From contig NZ_FOKT01000006.1 of the NCBI RefSeq assembly GCF_900112305.1, positions 310,001-374,000 of the forward strand: DNA of 64,000 nucleotides, given 5' to 3'. Below, in pieces: positions 51,833-62,618 of the stretch. Both the position numbers and the translations under genes were made by a program. Numbering within the stretch: the first letter of the stretch is position 1; each line of letters begins with the position of its first letter. Source of the DNA: Microbulbifer thermotolerans (GTDB lineage Bacteria > Pseudomonadota > Gammaproteobacteria > Pseudomonadales > Cellvibrionaceae). The notes beneath the pieces are model-generated. The model was given only the letters and a program-made list of their open reading frames with translations. It had not been told where the DNA came from and ran no database searches.

Positions 51833-52366
51833 ATGAAAGAGAAAAGGCAGATGACGGAAAACATGGAGATTTTTGAGTTGGCTCAGGCCCTCGGCGAGGC
51901 ATTGAAAAAACGGGGCTGGCGTGCCACCGCGGCTGAGTCTTGTACCGGTGGCGGCATAGCGGATGCCATGACTTCCGTGCCGGGAGCCTCCGAATGGTTT
52001 GAGGGCGCGCTGGTCAGTTACGCCAACCGAATCAAGCGTGACATGCTGTTTGTGTCGGAGGATGACCTGGAGACTTTCGGGGCGGTCAGTGAACCTGTGG
52101 TACGGCAGATGGCCAGCGGTGTGTTGGCGATGATGGATGCCAATGTCGCTACGGCTGTAAGCGGTATCGCCGGCCCGGAAGGGGGCACTGAAGAAAAACC
52201 GGTTGGCACTGTGTGGATTGCGTGGGCACACTCCGAGGGGCAGGAGCCGGTGACGATTGAGGCCAGGTGCTACCATTTCGACGGCGACCGCGCGGCGATT
52301 CGGCGGCAGTCAGTCATCGCGGCCTTGCGGGGTATGTTGGAGCTGGTGCGGGCACACCCTGAGTAA
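51833..52366 (+). CDS. pncC: Nicotinamide-nucleotide amidohydrolase (CinA C-terminal domain)
   Basis: Deamidates nicotinamide mononucleotide to nicotinate mononucleotide in pyridine-nucleotide salvage. About 177 residues of the stand-alone CinA-C family: A-A-E-S-C-T-G-G-G-I-A, S-Y-A-N-R-I-K, G-A-V-S-E-P-V-V-R-Q-M-A and S-G-I-A-G-P-E-G-G. ATG at 51833 follows GGCGGA; in-frame ATGs at 51851 and 51863 are alternatives. Lies upstream of recA, the standard gammaproteobacterial order, and marks the start of the core genome segment. Confidence 0.93.
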   Translation: MKEKRQMTENMEIFELAQALGEALKKRGWRATAAESCTGGGIADAMTSVPGASEWFEGALVSYANRIKRDMLFVSEDDLETFGAVSEPVVRQMASGVLAMMDANVATAVSGIAGPEGGTEEKPVGTVWIAWAHSEGQEPVTIEARCYHFDGDRAAIRRQSVIAALRGMLELVRAHPE

Positions 52367-52482
52367 CACCGGAGGTTGCCGCTGGTATCACCGTGGTGGC
52401 AAGCTCAGGTTTTTCGGTCGGGGTGACGCTGCCGTGGACCGCTCCCACAGGCGCGCTCCAAGTCCGCGGCCTCTTCGAATTA

Positions 52483-52498
52483 CTGGTTGCTTATACAG
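52483..52498. promoter_or_regulatory. LexA (SOS) box upstream of recA
   Basis: CTG-N10-CAG at 52483-52498 within the longer near-palindrome TACTG...CAGTA, 56 bp before the recA start. This fits SOS repression by LexA. Confidence 0.75.
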
Positions 52499-52554
52499 TA
52501 ATCCTTCGCTAAGCTTGCCCCCATTCGACAACGTTTCAACACACGGGAAGACTC

Positions 52555-53592
52555 ATGGATTCCAACAAAAACAAGGCGCTGCAGGCGGCTCTGGCGCAGA
52601 TCGAGCGCCAGTTCGGCAAGGGCACAGTGATGCGGATGGGCGACAAGGGGCGCGAACGCATCCCCGCGATTTCCACCGGCTCCTTGGGCCTGGATGTGGC
52701 ACTGGGTATCGGCGGTTTACCCCGTGGCCGTATCGTCGAGATCTATGGACCCGAGTCCTCTGGTAAGACCACCCTGACCCTGCAGGTGATCGCCGAGGCT
52801 CAGCGCCAAGGGGGCACTTGTGCCTTCGTCGATGCCGAGCACGCGCTCGACCCCATATACGCGGAGAAGCTGGGGGTCAATGTGGACGAGCTGATCGTGT
52901 CCCAGCCGGACACCGGCGAGCAGGCCCTGGAAGTGGCCGACATGCTGGTGCGCTCCGGGGCGGTGGATGTGCTGGTGGTCGACTCTGTGGCGGCGCTGAC
53001 GCCGCGTGCGGAGATCGAGGGTGAAATGGGAGACTCCCATGTAGGGCTGCAGGCGCGCCTGATGTCTCAGGCTCTGCGCAAGCTGACCGGCAACATCAAG
53101 AACACCAATACCCTGTGCATTTTCATCAACCAGATCCGCATGAAGATCGGCGTGATGTTCGGTTCACCGGAGACCACTACCGGCGGTAACGCGCTCAAAT
53201 TCTATTCCTCCGTGCGTCTGGACATACGCCGTATCGGTTCGGTGAAAGAGGGCGACGAGGTAGTAGGTAACGAGACCCGTGTGAAGGTGGTTAAGAACAA
53301 GGTGGCGCCGCCATTCAAGCAGACCGAGTTCCAGATCATGTACGGCGAGGGTATCAACCTGCTGGGAGAGATCGTCGATTATGGCGTCAAGCTGGGGTTG
53401 GTCGACAAGGCCGGTGCTTGGTACAGCTATAAGGGAGAGAAAATCGGGCAGGGCAAGGCCAACGCGGTGAAATTCCTGAAAGAAAACCCGGATATCCGCG
53501 ATGAGATCGAAGGGCAGCTGCGCGCTCAGATGCTGGGCGATTTGGCGCCGGCCTCTCCTGAAGAAGTGGTGGCGGACACTTCGGACGAGTAA
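52555..53592 (+). CDS. recA: RecA recombinase
   Basis: ATP-dependent strand exchange in recombination and co-protease for LexA cleavage. 345 residues: N-terminal helix with [12 protein letters not shown], Walker A G-P-E-S-S-G-K-T at about residues 66-73, V-D-S-V-A-A-L-T-P Walker B region, [10 protein letters not shown] loop L1, and G-G-N-A-L-K-F-Y. Full normal length. recX begins at the base after its stop. Confidence 0.99.
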   Translation: MDSNKNKALQAALAQIERQFGKGTVMRMGDKGRERIPAISTGSLGLDVALGIGGLPRGRIVEIYGPESSGKTTLTLQVIAEAQRQGGTCAFVDAEHALDPIYAEKLGVNVDELIVSQPDTGEQALEVADMLVRSGAVDVLVVDSVAALTPRAEIEGEMGDSHVGLQARLMSQALRKLTGNIKNTNTLCIFINQIRMKIGVMFGSPETTTGGNALKFYSSVRLDIRRIGSVKEGDEVVGNETRVKVVKNKVAPPFKQTEFQIMYGEGINLLGEIVDYGVKLGLVDKAGAWYSYKGEKIGQGKANAVKFLKENPDIRDEIEGQLRAQMLGDLAPASPEEVVADTSDE

Positions 53593-54105
53593 ATGCCCGC
53601 CACCACTGGAACCGAGGCGGCCAATTCGGCTCGGGCGCTCTTCGATGCGGCGCTCGAGCTGTTATCCCGTCGCGAACACTCCCGCCTTGAGATCAGGCAG
53701 AAACTCTCGGGCCGCTTTCCTGAGGCCGACTTCGATGCGCTATTCGAGCGCCTACACCAGCTTAATTATCAGTCCGATCGGCGTTTCGCCGAGGTGTTCA
53801 CTCGCTCCAAGATACAACGCGGTTATGGGCCACTGCGTATCCGCCGCGAACTGCAGCAACGCGGTATCCACAGAGACCTGATCGGCGATGCCCTGGAGGG
53901 AGTCCAGGTAGACTGGTTTGCGCTGGCCGCTGAGCAATTGCAGCGTCGCTTCCACACCCCGGTCAGCCGTGCGCTGCCCCGAGAGCAGCAATGGAAAGAG
54001 CGCGCTCGGCGCCAGCGTTTTCTCGCTAACCGGGGTTTTTCCGCCGAGGCAATTCAATGGAGCCTGGATGCGGAAGGGATCGACCTGGGTGATTCAACGC
54101 GCTAA
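53593..54105 (+). CDS. recX: Regulatory protein RecX
   Basis: Modulator that binds RecA filaments. 170 residues of helical three-repeat architecture, with S-R-R-E-H-S-R-L-E-I-R-Q-K-L, D-R-R-F-A-E-V-F-T-R and G-Y-G-P-L-R-I-R-R-E-L motifs. ATG directly abuts the recA stop, so expression is coupled to recA. Confidence 0.95.
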   Translation: MPATTGTEAANSARALFDAALELLSRREHSRLEIRQKLSGRFPEADFDALFERLHQLNYQSDRRFAEVFTRSKIQRGYGPLRIRRELQQRGIHRDLIGDALEGVQVDWFALAAEQLQRRFHTPVSRALPREQQWKERARRQRFLANRGFSAEAIQWSLDAEGIDLGDSTR

Positions 54106-54242
54106 TTGCCCGAGGTCACGGATGTGCCGTCCCGCAGGCGCTAATATTTCCGTGCAGCCCTGACCGCTTGCATATACTTTCGGTGGTTGCAGGCTGCTCC
54201 CTTGGAGCGATAAACCCAAAATAATAAGAGCGAGGTGTCCCC

Positions 54243-55721
54243 ATGATTCTTTCCATAGACCAGGGCACCACTGGCACCACTGCCTTTGTCTTCGATACCC
54301 GTGGCACTTTGATCGGCCGCAGCTACACGGAACTTCCCAACTACTATCCGCGGCCGGGATGGGTGGAACAGAAGGCCGATGCCATTTGGTGGGTCACCCG
54401 GCGAGTCTGCGCCGCCGCATTGGAGCGCGCGGGTATCAGCGCCTCCGACCTGATGGCCGTGGGCATCACTAACCAGCGGGAAACCACTTTGCTATGGGAC
54501 CGCCAGAGCGGGGAGCCGGTCAGCCCGGCCATCGTCTGGCAGTGCCGCCGCTCGGCGGATATTTGCGACACGCTCAACGTCGCAGGCAAGGCCGAGTTGC
54601 TACGGGAAAAAACGGGCTTGGTTCTGGATGCCTACTTCTCTGCCAGCAAGCTGCTTTGGCTGTTCCGCGCCCAACCGGAGTTGCTGGCGAGAGCCCGGTG
54701 CGGAGAGCTTTGCTTCGGTACCGTAGACAGTTGGCTAATCTGGAAGATGACCGGTAACCGCGACCATTTCACTGACCACAGTAACGCCAGCCGCACGCTG
54801 CTGTATAACCTGGACAACAAATGCTGGGACCCGGAGTTGCTGGACCTGTTTGGTATCCCGGAATCTCTGTTGCCGGAAATCCGGCCATCCGCGGGGCATT
54901 TTGCGGATACAGATCCCGAGGCATTTCTGGGTGCATCAGTACCAATCTGTGGTGTGGCGGGTGACCAACAGGCGTCACTATTTGGGCAGGGCTGCACCAA
55001 TCCCGGGGATGTCAAAAATACCTACGGCACAGGCTGCTTTATGCTCGCCTATGCCGGTCCTGAGCGCCCACGGCAACCGGAGGGCTTGTTGGCGACGATT
55101 GCCTGCGACCCAGCCGGGCAGCCCGCCTATGCGGTAGAGGGGGCGGTGTTTACCGCGGGTTCCGCGGTGCAATGGCTGAGGGACGAAATGGGCCTGATAC
55201 AAGAGGCCGCGGAGACAGAAATGATCGCCCAGAGCGTGCCGGATACCCGCGGAGTCTATCTGGTGCCGGCCTTCAGCGGTCTTGGGGCGCCACATTGGCG
55301 CGCTTCGGCCCGGGGGACCATTTGTGGACTCACACGGGGCTCAGGTCGGGCTGAATTGGTGCGCGCAACCCTGGAGTCCATTGCCTACCAGAGCGACGAA
55401 CTGGCGCGGTTGATGGGCGAGGCGCTGGGGCTCCCAATCCGGCATATGCGTGTCGATGGCGGTGCCAGTGCCAACAATTTTCTGATGCAATTTCAGGCAG
55501 ATATTTCCGCACTGCGAGTGGAAAGACCGAAGCAGATTGAATCCACTGCTGTGGGCGCCGCCTTACTGGCGGGAATTGGCGCCGGAATTTGGTCTGCTGA
55601 CAAACTGCCGCCACGTCTGCTGGATATAGAGCGGGATTTCCTGCCGGCGATGGCGGAGGAAGAACGCAACCGATTGCTCGCCGGTTGGCGGCGGGCTGTT
55701 GCGGCCTGCTGCGCATTTTGA
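54243..55721 (+). CDS. glpK: Glycerol kinase
   Basis: Phosphorylates glycerol to sn-glycerol 3-phosphate. 492 residues of the FGGY family: S-I-D-Q-G-T-T-G-T-T-A N-terminus, G-W-V-E-Q segment, N-Q-R-E-T, F-G-T-V-D-S-W-L-I-W, G-V-A-G-D-Q-Q-A-S-L-F-G and R-V-D-G-G-A-S-A-N-N. ATG follows GAGGTG. No glpF or glpD is next to it; instead a class I FBP aldolase and a monoacylglycerol-lipase-like hydrolase follow. Together these form a small glycerolipid-to-triose set inserted between recX and alaS. Confidence 0.95.
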   Translation: MILSIDQGTTGTTAFVFDTRGTLIGRSYTELPNYYPRPGWVEQKADAIWWVTRRVCAAALERAGISASDLMAVGITNQRETTLLWDRQSGEPVSPAIVWQCRRSADICDTLNVAGKAELLREKTGLVLDAYFSASKLLWLFRAQPELLARARCGELCFGTVDSWLIWKMTGNRDHFTDHSNASRTLLYNLDNKCWDPELLDLFGIPESLLPEIRPSAGHFADTDPEAFLGASVPICGVAGDQQASLFGQGCTNPGDVKNTYGTGCFMLAYAGPERPRQPEGLLATIACDPAGQPAYAVEGAVFTAGSAVQWLRDEMGLIQEAAETEMIAQSVPDTRGVYLVPAFSGLGAPHWRASARGTICGLTRGSGRAELVRATLESIAYQSDELARLMGEALGLPIRHMRVDGGASANNFLMQFQADISALRVERPKQIESTAVGAALLAGIGAGIWSADKLPPRLLDIERDFLPAMAEEERNRLLAGWRRAVAACCAF

Positions 55722-55757
55722 GTGGGCCGCCTATCCTCAGGGAAGGAGGTGACAATC

Positions 55758-56774
55758 ATGTCTGTACACGACGAGTTACAGAAGACTATTGCCGATATGG
55801 TGGACGGGAGCCGGGGTATTCTGGCGGCCGATGAGAGCAGCGGCACTATCGCAAAACGGTTTGCTGCCATCGGTGTTGAATCTACGGAGGAAAATCGACG
55901 CTTCTATCGCGCCTCGCTGCTGTCCGCTGAGGGACTGGGCGACTATATCAGTGGCGTTATTCTATTTGAGGAAACGCTCGGCCAGGTGGATGATCGGGGC
56001 GTCCCATTACCGGATGTGGCAGCGGCGCAAAACATTGTTCCCGGCATCAAGGTAGACAAAGGGAAGGGGGCATTGCCGGGTGCCCCTGGCGATCTGATCA
56101 CATATGGTCTTGACGGCCTCGCGGAGCGTCTGGCCGGTTACAAAGAACAGGGTGCCCGCTTCGCCAAGTGGCGGGAGGTCTATCCCATAAGCCCGGGTAA
56201 TCCCACTCGGTTGGGGCTCACTGCCAATGCGGAAATGCTGGCGCGCTACGCCGCTGTGTGCCAGTCTGTCGGCGTGGTGCCGATCGTGGAGCCGGAAGTG
56301 CTGATGGATGGCAATCATGATATTGAGCGCGATGCCGAAGTGAACGAATGGGTGTGGCACGAGGTCTTCCACGCCCTGTACCGCCACGGAGTTGTGTTGG
56401 AGCTGATGATTTTGAAGCCAAGTATGGTGACGCCTGGCAAAGAATCCACCAGGGCGGTACCGGAGCAGGTGGCCGAATACACCATGCGCAGCCTGCGCCG
56501 GGCGGTACCCGCAGCGGTGCCGAGTATTAATTTTCTCTCCGGTGGCCAGGGCCCGGAGGAGGCCACTGCCAACCTGAACGCACTCAATCAGCTGTGGCAG
56601 GCGCCCTGGCAGCTCAGCTTTTCCTATGGCCGCGCGCTACAAGAGCCGGCGCTCAAAGCCTGGGCGGGCAGATCCGAAAACGGTCCCGCATTGCAGCGGG
56701 CGCTGTTGAAACGGGCTCGCCTCAATCATCTGGCAATGCGAGGGGAGTACCGGGAAAGCCTGGAACTGGAATGA
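55758..56774 (+). CDS. Fructose-bisphosphate aldolase, class I
   Basis: Cleaves or forms fructose 1,6-bisphosphate by a Schiff-base mechanism without metal. 338 residues with the eukaryote-like class I signatures G-I-L-A-A-D-E-S-S-G-T-I-A-K-R-F, L-F-E-E-T-L, V-P-I-V-E-P-E-V, L-I-L-K-P-S-M-V (Schiff-base Lys) and I-N-F-L-S-G-G-Q. ATG at 55758 has a very strong GGAAGGAGGT site. It lies 36 bp after glpK. Confidence 0.94.
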   Translation: MSVHDELQKTIADMVDGSRGILAADESSGTIAKRFAAIGVESTEENRRFYRASLLSAEGLGDYISGVILFEETLGQVDDRGVPLPDVAAAQNIVPGIKVDKGKGALPGAPGDLITYGLDGLAERLAGYKEQGARFAKWREVYPISPGNPTRLGLTANAEMLARYAAVCQSVGVVPIVEPEVLMDGNHDIERDAEVNEWVWHEVFHALYRHGVVLELMILKPSMVTPGKESTRAVPEQVAEYTMRSLRRAVPAAVPSINFLSGGQGPEEATANLNALNQLWQAPWQLSFSYGRALQEPALKAWAGRSENGPALQRALLKRARLNHLAMRGEYRESLELE

Positions 56775-56809
56775 TATGACAATTACAAGAAAACAGAGCG
56801 AGGAGAGAA

Positions 56810-57649
56810 ATGGAGTTTGTCACCCGTGGAAACCGCCTCCACTACCGGTGCTGGTGGGTTGAGGGGGCACTGGGTGTCGTAGTCATTGCCCACGGCCTCG
56901 GCGAGCACGGAGGCCGCTACCGGCAGTTGGCGCAGTTTTTAAACAGTGCTGGGTTCAGCGTGTACGCGCTGGATCACTACGGGCACGGCCTGTCCGAAGG
57001 CAGAAGGGGACATATCGAGGACTTTGCATTCTACAGCGAGGATCTGCACCACTTTATCCGCCTGGTCAAAAAGGACAATAGCGGGCGCACCCTGCATTTA
57101 CTGGGGCATAGCATGGGTGGTGTAATTGCCTGTGGTACTGCTATCCGCTTCGGTGGTATTGATAGTCTGATACTATCGGCGCCGGGTATTCGCGGGTGCG
57201 AAGAGCCGGCAGGGGTTGAACTGTGGCTGGTGCGGCGGCTGGTCAGTTTGCTTCCCCGCCTGGCCCTGCCCAATCGGGTGGACCCACGCTGGTTGAGTCA
57301 CGACGAATCTGTGGTTGAGTCCTACAATACGGACGACCTGGTATACGGGCGGATCTCGCTGCAGTGGTTCGATGCTTTTCTGCGGGAACGGGAATACCTC
57401 TATCCACGTCTCGCGCAAATTACCGAACCCTGTTTGATGCTGCTCCCGGACTCAGACCGCATAGTGGATAGTGCCACCAGTCGTGATTGGTTCGCCCATT
57501 TGGGGAGCAAATCCAAGGTGCTGGAACTTTTCCCGAACGCATATCACGAGGTGTTCAATGAGCCAGAAGATGGGCCTCGTGCGCGAGAACTTCTGCTGGA
57601 ACACTTGAAGGCGGTGGCGCCGATGGCCGCTTCGGCGGTTGCCGGCTGA
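56810..57649 (+). CDS. Alpha/beta hydrolase, monoacylglycerol-lipase-like
   Basis: Esterase or lipase of the serine-aminopeptidase/Hydrolase_4 family, 279 residues, no signal peptide. Visible: A-H-G-L-G-E-H-G-G-R-Y oxyanion region, D-H-Y-G-H-G-L-S-E-G, nucleophile elbow G-H-S-M-G-G, a late D-S-D-R-I-V-D (acid) and A-Y-H-E-V-F-N-E (His). These are typical of bacterial monoglyceride lipases. Beside glycerol kinase this suggests release and use of glycerol from monoacylglycerols. ATG follows GAGGAG, 35 bp after the aldolase. Confidence 0.87.
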   Translation: MEFVTRGNRLHYRCWWVEGALGVVVIAHGLGEHGGRYRQLAQFLNSAGFSVYALDHYGHGLSEGRRGHIEDFAFYSEDLHHFIRLVKKDNSGRTLHLLGHSMGGVIACGTAIRFGGIDSLILSAPGIRGCEEPAGVELWLVRRLVSLLPRLALPNRVDPRWLSHDESVVESYNTDDLVYGRISLQWFDAFLREREYLYPRLAQITEPCLMLLPDSDRIVDSATSRDWFAHLGSKSKVLELFPNAYHEVFNEPEDGPRARELLLEHLKAVAPMAASAVAG

Positions 57650-57939
57650 CAGCGCGGCTGTGGAACTCCCGTCGAGTCCGTGCTGTTGAGGGTTTAGGCG
57701 GCTTAAAGGGGGAAGCGGTTTTCAAAATGCGCGCATACCTCCTTCACGCCTCCGTAGTTCCGACGTATGCCTCCCTGTAAGCGCCGTCAGCTCCACGAGC
57801 GGCGTCTCCAATTCTTGGGGTTGCGCTAAAACCGGGAGCCCCGCCGTTACACAGTGAAAAACCCCACTAACCGTTGTACTATACGCGGTCATTTTTGCCC
57901 CCCTGAGCGCGGGGCCTCGGGAAATCTGTAGGGTGGAAC

Positions 57940-58125
57940 ATGGATAAAAAGTTGTTGAGTCTGCTGGTGTGCCCGGTGAGTAAGGCGCCACTTGAGTATC
58001 GCGAGGAGGCTCAAGAGCTGGTGTGCAAAGCCAGCGGTCTGGCTTATCCGGTACGCGACGGTATCCCGGTCATGCTGGAGTCCGAGGCGCGTCAGCTGAC
58101 CGCCGAGGAAAAACTGGAAAAGTAG
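57940..58125 (+). CDS. Trm112-family (YcaR-like) small protein
   Basis: 61 residues: L-L-x-L-L-V-C-P-V start, a second C-K segment and G-I-P-V-M-L near the end, as in the UPF0434/YcaR family. In this copy the zinc-type cysteines are reduced to two, as in many bacterial members. The family is related to the methyltransferase activator Trm112, but its bacterial role is unclear. ATG follows GTAGGGTGG. The upstream 290-bp gap holds no gene that I can support. Confidence 0.88.
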   Translation: MDKKLLSLLVCPVSKAPLEYREEAQELVCKASGLAYPVRDGIPVMLESEARQLTAEEKLEK

Positions 58126-58128
58126 AGC

Positions 58129-58479
58129 ATGGCCGAACCGAGTGTATTCAGCAAGATTATCGCCGGAGAACTCAGTGCCGAGCGAATCTACGAGGACGAG
58201 CAATGCATCGTAATCCCGGATCGTTCTCCACAGGCGCCGACCCATCTGCTGATTATCCCGCGCAAACCTTTGATCAACCTCTCCGATGCGGAAACCGAGG
58301 ATAAACCGTTGCTCGGCCACTTAATGTGGGTGGCGGCGGAAGTGGGCAGGAAGCTGGGTTTGGACGGTTTCCGCCTGGTGGTCAACAATGGCCACTCAGC
58401 CGGGCAGACAGTCTTTCACCTCCATATCCACCTGTTGGCTCAGAAGAAATTATCGGAGCAGGGACTGGCCGTCTCTTGA
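58129..58479 (+). CDS. hinT: HIT-family nucleotide hydrolase (HinT-like)
   Basis: Purine-nucleoside phosphoramidase family, 116 residues. F-S-K-I-I-A-G-E-L-S-A start, H-L-L-I-I-P-R-K-P, V-V-N-N-G-x-x-A-G-Q-T-V-F-H, and the catalytic histidine triad H-L-H-I-H-L-L. It begins 3 bp after the preceding stop, so the two are cotranscribed. Confidence 0.94.
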   Translation: MAEPSVFSKIIAGELSAERIYEDEQCIVIPDRSPQAPTHLLIIPRKPLINLSDAETEDKPLLGHLMWVAAEVGRKLGLDGFRLVVNNGHSAGQTVFHLHIHLLAQKKLSEQGLAVS

Positions 58480-58631
58480 TTGGGCGGCTTGGTAACGGGT
58501 GACTTCCGGAATGACTGGCCGGGGAGCAAATAGGCCCCGCCAGCGGCACGGAGAGTTACGGGAAGCATTTTGCCCGCACAACTGGCATTATTAACCAATT
58601 AAATTTAACTAGTGAAGTGGAATTACGCCGG

Positions 58632-61244
58632 ATGAAAAGCGCACAGATTCGCGACGCCTTTCTGAAGTACTTTGCCGAGCAGGGCCACACGGTGGTGCCC
58701 TCCAGCTCCCTGGTGCCGGGCAATGATCCGACCCTGCTGTTTACCAACGCCGGTATGGTGCAGTTCAAGGACACCTTCCTCGGGCAGGAGCAGCGCCCGT
58801 ATAGCCGCGCAGTCAGCGCTCAGCGCTGCGTGCGCGCCGGCGGCAAGCACAACGATCTGGAAAACGTCGGCTATACGGCCCGCCATCACACCTTTTTTGA
58901 AATGTTGGGCAATTTCAGCTTTGGCGACTACTTCAAGCGCGAAGCGATCCAATTCGCCTGGGAATTCCTCACTAAAGTATTGAAGTTGCCCGAAGAGCGC
59001 CTCTGGGTAACCGTCCATATCAGCGATGACGAAGCGGCGGACATCTGGCTGAAGGAGGTCGGTGTCAGTGCCGAGCGCTTCTCTCGCCTGGATGAGGACA
59101 ACTTCTGGCAAATGGGGGACACGGGGCCCTGTGGCCCCTGTTCTGAAATCTTTTATGATCACGGCCCCGAGGTGCCCGGAGGTCCGCCCGGCTCCGACAA
59201 CGACGACCTGGATCGCTATATTGAGATCTGGAATTTGGTGTTCATGCAGTATGAGCGCACAGCCGACGGAGAGCTGCATCCGCTGCCCAAGCCCTCAGTG
59301 GATACCGGCATGGGGCTGGAACGCATTGCTGCGGTGATGCAGGGTGTGCATTCCAACTACGAGATAGACCTTTTCCAGGCTTTGCTCAAAGCCGCTGGTG
59401 ACATTGTCGGCTGCAGCGATATGGAGGAAAAATCCCTGCGTGTTATCGCTGACCATATCCGCTCCTGCTCCTTCCTGATTGCCGACGGTGTCATGCCCTC
59501 TAACGAGGGACGGGGGTTTGTGCTGCGCCGCATTATCCGCCGCGCTGTTCGCCACGGCCATAAGCTGGGCCACAAGGAAATTTTCTTCTACAGACTGGTC
59601 GAAGCCCTGGTAGAGCAAATGGGCGATGCCTATCCGGAGCTGCGCGAGCGGCGCGAGACTATTGAGTCTGCATTGCGCAAGGAGGAAGAGCAGTTTGCCA
59701 GAACCCTCGACAAGGGAATGGCGCTGCTTGAAGAGGCCCTCGAATCCCTGCAGGGAGATGAAATTCCCGGTGAGCTGGTATTCACACTGCACGATACCTA
59801 CGGCTTCCCTACGGATCTGACCCAGGATATTGCCCGTGAGCGAGGCCTGACTCTGGACATGGCCGGCTACGAGGCGGCGATGGAAGCACAGCGGGAGCGC
59901 GCGCGGGCCGCGGGCAAATTCAAACAGGATTACAGCGGCGCTCTGGAACTGGAGGGTGCTACCGAATTTTTGGGTTACGAAACCACGCGGGCGGAGGGCA
60001 AAGTCATTGCCCTCGTCAAAGGTGGTGAGCAGGTGGAGCGGCTTGAAGAGGGAGACGAGGGCACAGTTGTGCTGGACCGCACCCCGTTCTATGCGGAATC
60101 CGGTGGCCAGGTTGGCGACTGCGGTTATCTGAATAACGGGAGCAGCCGTTTCGAAGTGCGTGACTGCGCCAAGCAGGGGGCACATCACTTGCATGAGGGG
60201 CGGGTGTTGGCCGGTGCCATCGCCGTGGGCGACAGTGTCAGTGCGGAAGTATCCGCCGATGTTCGTCAGGCGACGGCCTTGAATCATTCCGCAACCCACC
60301 TGTTGCACGCCGCGCTGCGCAAAGTGCTCGGTGAACATGTTACCCAGAAGGGGTCGCTGGTGGATTCCGAGCGGCTGCGTTTCGATTTCTCCCACCCAGA
60401 GGCGGTTACAGCCAAACAGCTGCACGCCATCGAATCGTTGGTGAATAAGCAAATACGCGCCAACACCGCGGTGCACGTTGAGGAAACCGATTTGGAAAGC
60501 GCCAAACGCAAGGGAGCAATGGCGTTGTTCGGCGAAAAATACGGTGACAAGGTGCGGGTGTTGTCGATGGGGGCAATCGATGACGGTAGCGCTTTCTCCG
60601 TGGAACTTTGTGGCGGCACTCACGTTCGGCGTACCGGCGACATCGGCCTACTGCGCATTGTCAGCGAGAGCGGTATTGCCTCCGGACAGCGGCGCATAGA
60701 AGCGGTTACCGGCGCCCATGCACTCGCACTCTTCGATGAGACCCAGCAGCGTCTGGAGCATGTCGCTGCGCTGTTGAAAACACGTCCCGACAAGCTGGCG
60801 GATAAGGTTGAGCAGCTGCTGGCTAACAATCGCAAATTGGAAAAGGAAGTCGCCCAACTGAAGACCAAGTTGATTAGTGGCTCAGGCGGGGACCTCTCCA
60901 GTCAGGCAGTGGAGGTGGCCGGGATCAAGTTGCTGGCGGCTTCTGTGGATGGCGCCGACCCTAAATCGCTGCGCGATCTGGCGGATCAGATGAAAAGCAA
61001 ACTGGGGTCAGCCGTGGTGCTACTGGCGGCGCCTGCCGAGGAAAAAGTGGCCCTGGTGGCGGCTGTTACCAAGGATCTGACCGCGCGGATCTCCGCCGGT
61101 GATCTGATGCGCTTTGCTGCGGCCAAATTGGGGGGCAAGGGCGGTGGCCGCCCAGATATGGCTCAGGGTGGCGGTACCGATGTGGCGGCGTTGCCGGCGG
61201 TGTTGAAAGAAGTGCCGGGCTGGGTCGAGGGCCAGCTCAACTAG
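58632..61244 (+). CDS. alaS: Alanyl-tRNA synthetase
   Basis: Charges tRNA-Ala. 870 residues: R-D-A-F-L-K-Y-F and class II motifs in the N-terminal catalytic domain ([19 protein letters not shown]), editing domain with zinc-site H-S-A-T-H-L-L-H and C-G-G-T-H-V, and the C-terminal C-Ala domain with [17 protein letters not shown] at 58632 begins the conserved [10 protein letters not shown]. Confidence 0.98.
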   Translation: MKSAQIRDAFLKYFAEQGHTVVPSSSLVPGNDPTLLFTNAGMVQFKDTFLGQEQRPYSRAVSAQRCVRAGGKHNDLENVGYTARHHTFFEMLGNFSFGDYFKREAIQFAWEFLTKVLKLPEERLWVTVHISDDEAADIWLKEVGVSAERFSRLDEDNFWQMGDTGPCGPCSEIFYDHGPEVPGGPPGSDNDDLDRYIEIWNLVFMQYERTADGELHPLPKPSVDTGMGLERIAAVMQGVHSNYEIDLFQALLKAAGDIVGCSDMEEKSLRVIADHIRSCSFLIADGVMPSNEGRGFVLRRIIRRAVRHGHKLGHKEIFFYRLVEALVEQMGDAYPELRERRETIESALRKEEEQFARTLDKGMALLEEALESLQGDEIPGELVFTLHDTYGFPTDLTQDIARERGLTLDMAGYEAAMEAQRERARAAGKFKQDYSGALELEGATEFLGYETTRAEGKVIALVKGGEQVERLEEGDEGTVVLDRTPFYAESGGQVGDCGYLNNGSSRFEVRDCAKQGAHHLHEGRVLAGAIAVGDSVSAEVSADVRQATALNHSATHLLHAALRKVLGEHVTQKGSLVDSERLRFDFSHPEAVTAKQLHAIESLVNKQIRANTAVHVEETDLESAKRKGAMALFGEKYGDKVRVLSMGAIDDGSAFSVELCGGTHVRRTGDIGLLRIVSESGIASGQRRIEAVTGAHALALFDETQQRLEHVAALLKTRPDKLADKVEQLLANNRKLEKEVAQLKTKLISGSGGDLSSQAVEVAGIKLLAASVDGADPKSLRDLADQMKSKLGSAVVLLAAPAEEKVALVAAVTKDLTARISAGDLMRFAAAKLGGKGGGRPDMAQGGGTDVAALPAVLKEVPGWVEGQLN

Positions 61245-61379
61245 TTAATTTCGGCCAAATTGCGTTTGGTGCCCGTGTGCCAAGTTGATTTCACTGAAGT
61301 TTGGTGATTTAGTGCGCGCCTTGCGCGAATTGGTGCTGCGAGCGCATTAATAGGCAGTAGTAAGGAAACACTACATCTT

Positions 61380-62618
61380 ATGAGTTTGTTCGTGCAGAAA
61401 TACGGCGGCACCTCGGTGGGTTCTATCGAACGCATTGAGGCCGTGGCTGACAAAGTGGCGGCGTTTCGCGCCCAGGGACACGAAATGGTGGTGGTGCTCT
61501 CAGCCATGAGCGGGGAGACCAACCGTCTGATTGGCCTTGCTCATCAGATCCAGGAAAACCCGGATCCCCGCGAGATGGATGTACTGGTGTCCACTGGCGA
61601 GCAAGTCACCATCGCTTTGCTCAGCATGGCGCTGAAGAAGCGTGGCTATGACGCCTGTTCCTATACCGGTGGCCAGGTCAAGATACTGACCGATAACGCA
61701 CACACCAAAGCGCGTATCCAGCGCATTGACGTCGAGCGTATGCGACGCGACTTGGATGCGGGCAAGGTGGTTGTGGTCGCCGGGTTTCAAGGAGTGGATG
61801 AAGAGGGAAATATCACCACGCTTGGCCGGGGCGGTTCAGATACCACCGGCGTGGCTCTTGCCGCTGCCCTGAATGCAACCGAGTGCCAGATCTATACCGA
61901 CGTGGACGGCGTTTACACCACTGACCCGCGGGTAGTGGACAGCGCTCGCCGTCTTAAGCGCATCACCTTCGAAGAGATGCTGGAAATGGCCAGCCTCGGC
62001 TCCAAGGTGTTGCAGATACGTGCGGTAGAGTTTGCTGGTAAATACAAGGTGCCGCTGCGCGTGCTCTCAACTTTTGAAGAAGGTGAGGGCACACTGATCA
62101 GTCTGGATGAGGAAGACAACGAGATGGAACAGCCTATTGTTTCCGGCATAGCTTTCAACCGCGATGAGGCCAAACTGACCATTCGCGGTGTGCCGGATAC
62201 GCCCGGCGTGGCTTGCCGGATACTCGCGCCGATCGGCGCCGAAAACATAGAAGTGGATGTGATCGTACAGAATATCAGTGCTGTCGATGGCACCACTGAC
62301 TTCACCTTCACGGTGCACCGCAATGACCTGGCCAAGGCACGCAGAGTACTGGAGAGGGTGGCAGAGGAATTAGGTGCCAGGGAGGTGATTACCGACGACA
62401 AGATCGCAAAGGTCTCCATCGTCGGTGTAGGGATGCGATCTCATGCCAACGTGGCAAGTCGCATGTTCAGCGCTCTGGGCGAGGACAATATCAATATCCA
62501 GATGATTACCACCTCGGAGATCAAGATCTCGGTGATCATTGACGAGCGCTACCTGGAGCTGGCAGTACGCGCGCTGCACAGTGAATTTGAGCTTTCGAAG
62601 CCCCGGGAAGCCAGCTAA
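61380..62618 (+). CDS. lysC: Aspartate kinase
   Basis: First step of the lysine/threonine/methionine pathway. 412 residues: K-Y-G-G-T-S-V nucleotide-binding start, S-T-G-E-Q-V, F-Q-G-V-D-E-E-G-N-I-T-T-L-G-R-G-G-S-D-T-T kinase motif, then two C-terminal ACT domains (from about residue 260) that should bind feedback inhibitors. The normal single-function length and the place between alaS and csrA are typical of this phylum. Confidence 0.97.
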   Translation: MSLFVQKYGGTSVGSIERIEAVADKVAAFRAQGHEMVVVLSAMSGETNRLIGLAHQIQENPDPREMDVLVSTGEQVTIALLSMALKKRGYDACSYTGGQVKILTDNAHTKARIQRIDVERMRRDLDAGKVVVVAGFQGVDEEGNITTLGRGGSDTTGVALAAALNATECQIYTDVDGVYTTDPRVVDSARRLKRITFEEMLEMASLGSKVLQIRAVEFAGKYKVPLRVLSTFEEGEGTLISLDEEDNEMEQPIVSGIAFNRDEAKLTIRGVPDTPGVACRILAPIGAENIEVDVIVQNISAVDGTTDFTFTVHRNDLAKARRVLERVAEELGAREVITDDKIAKVSIVGVGMRSHANVASRMFSALGEDNINIQMITTSEIKISVIIDERYLELAVRALHSEFELSKPREAS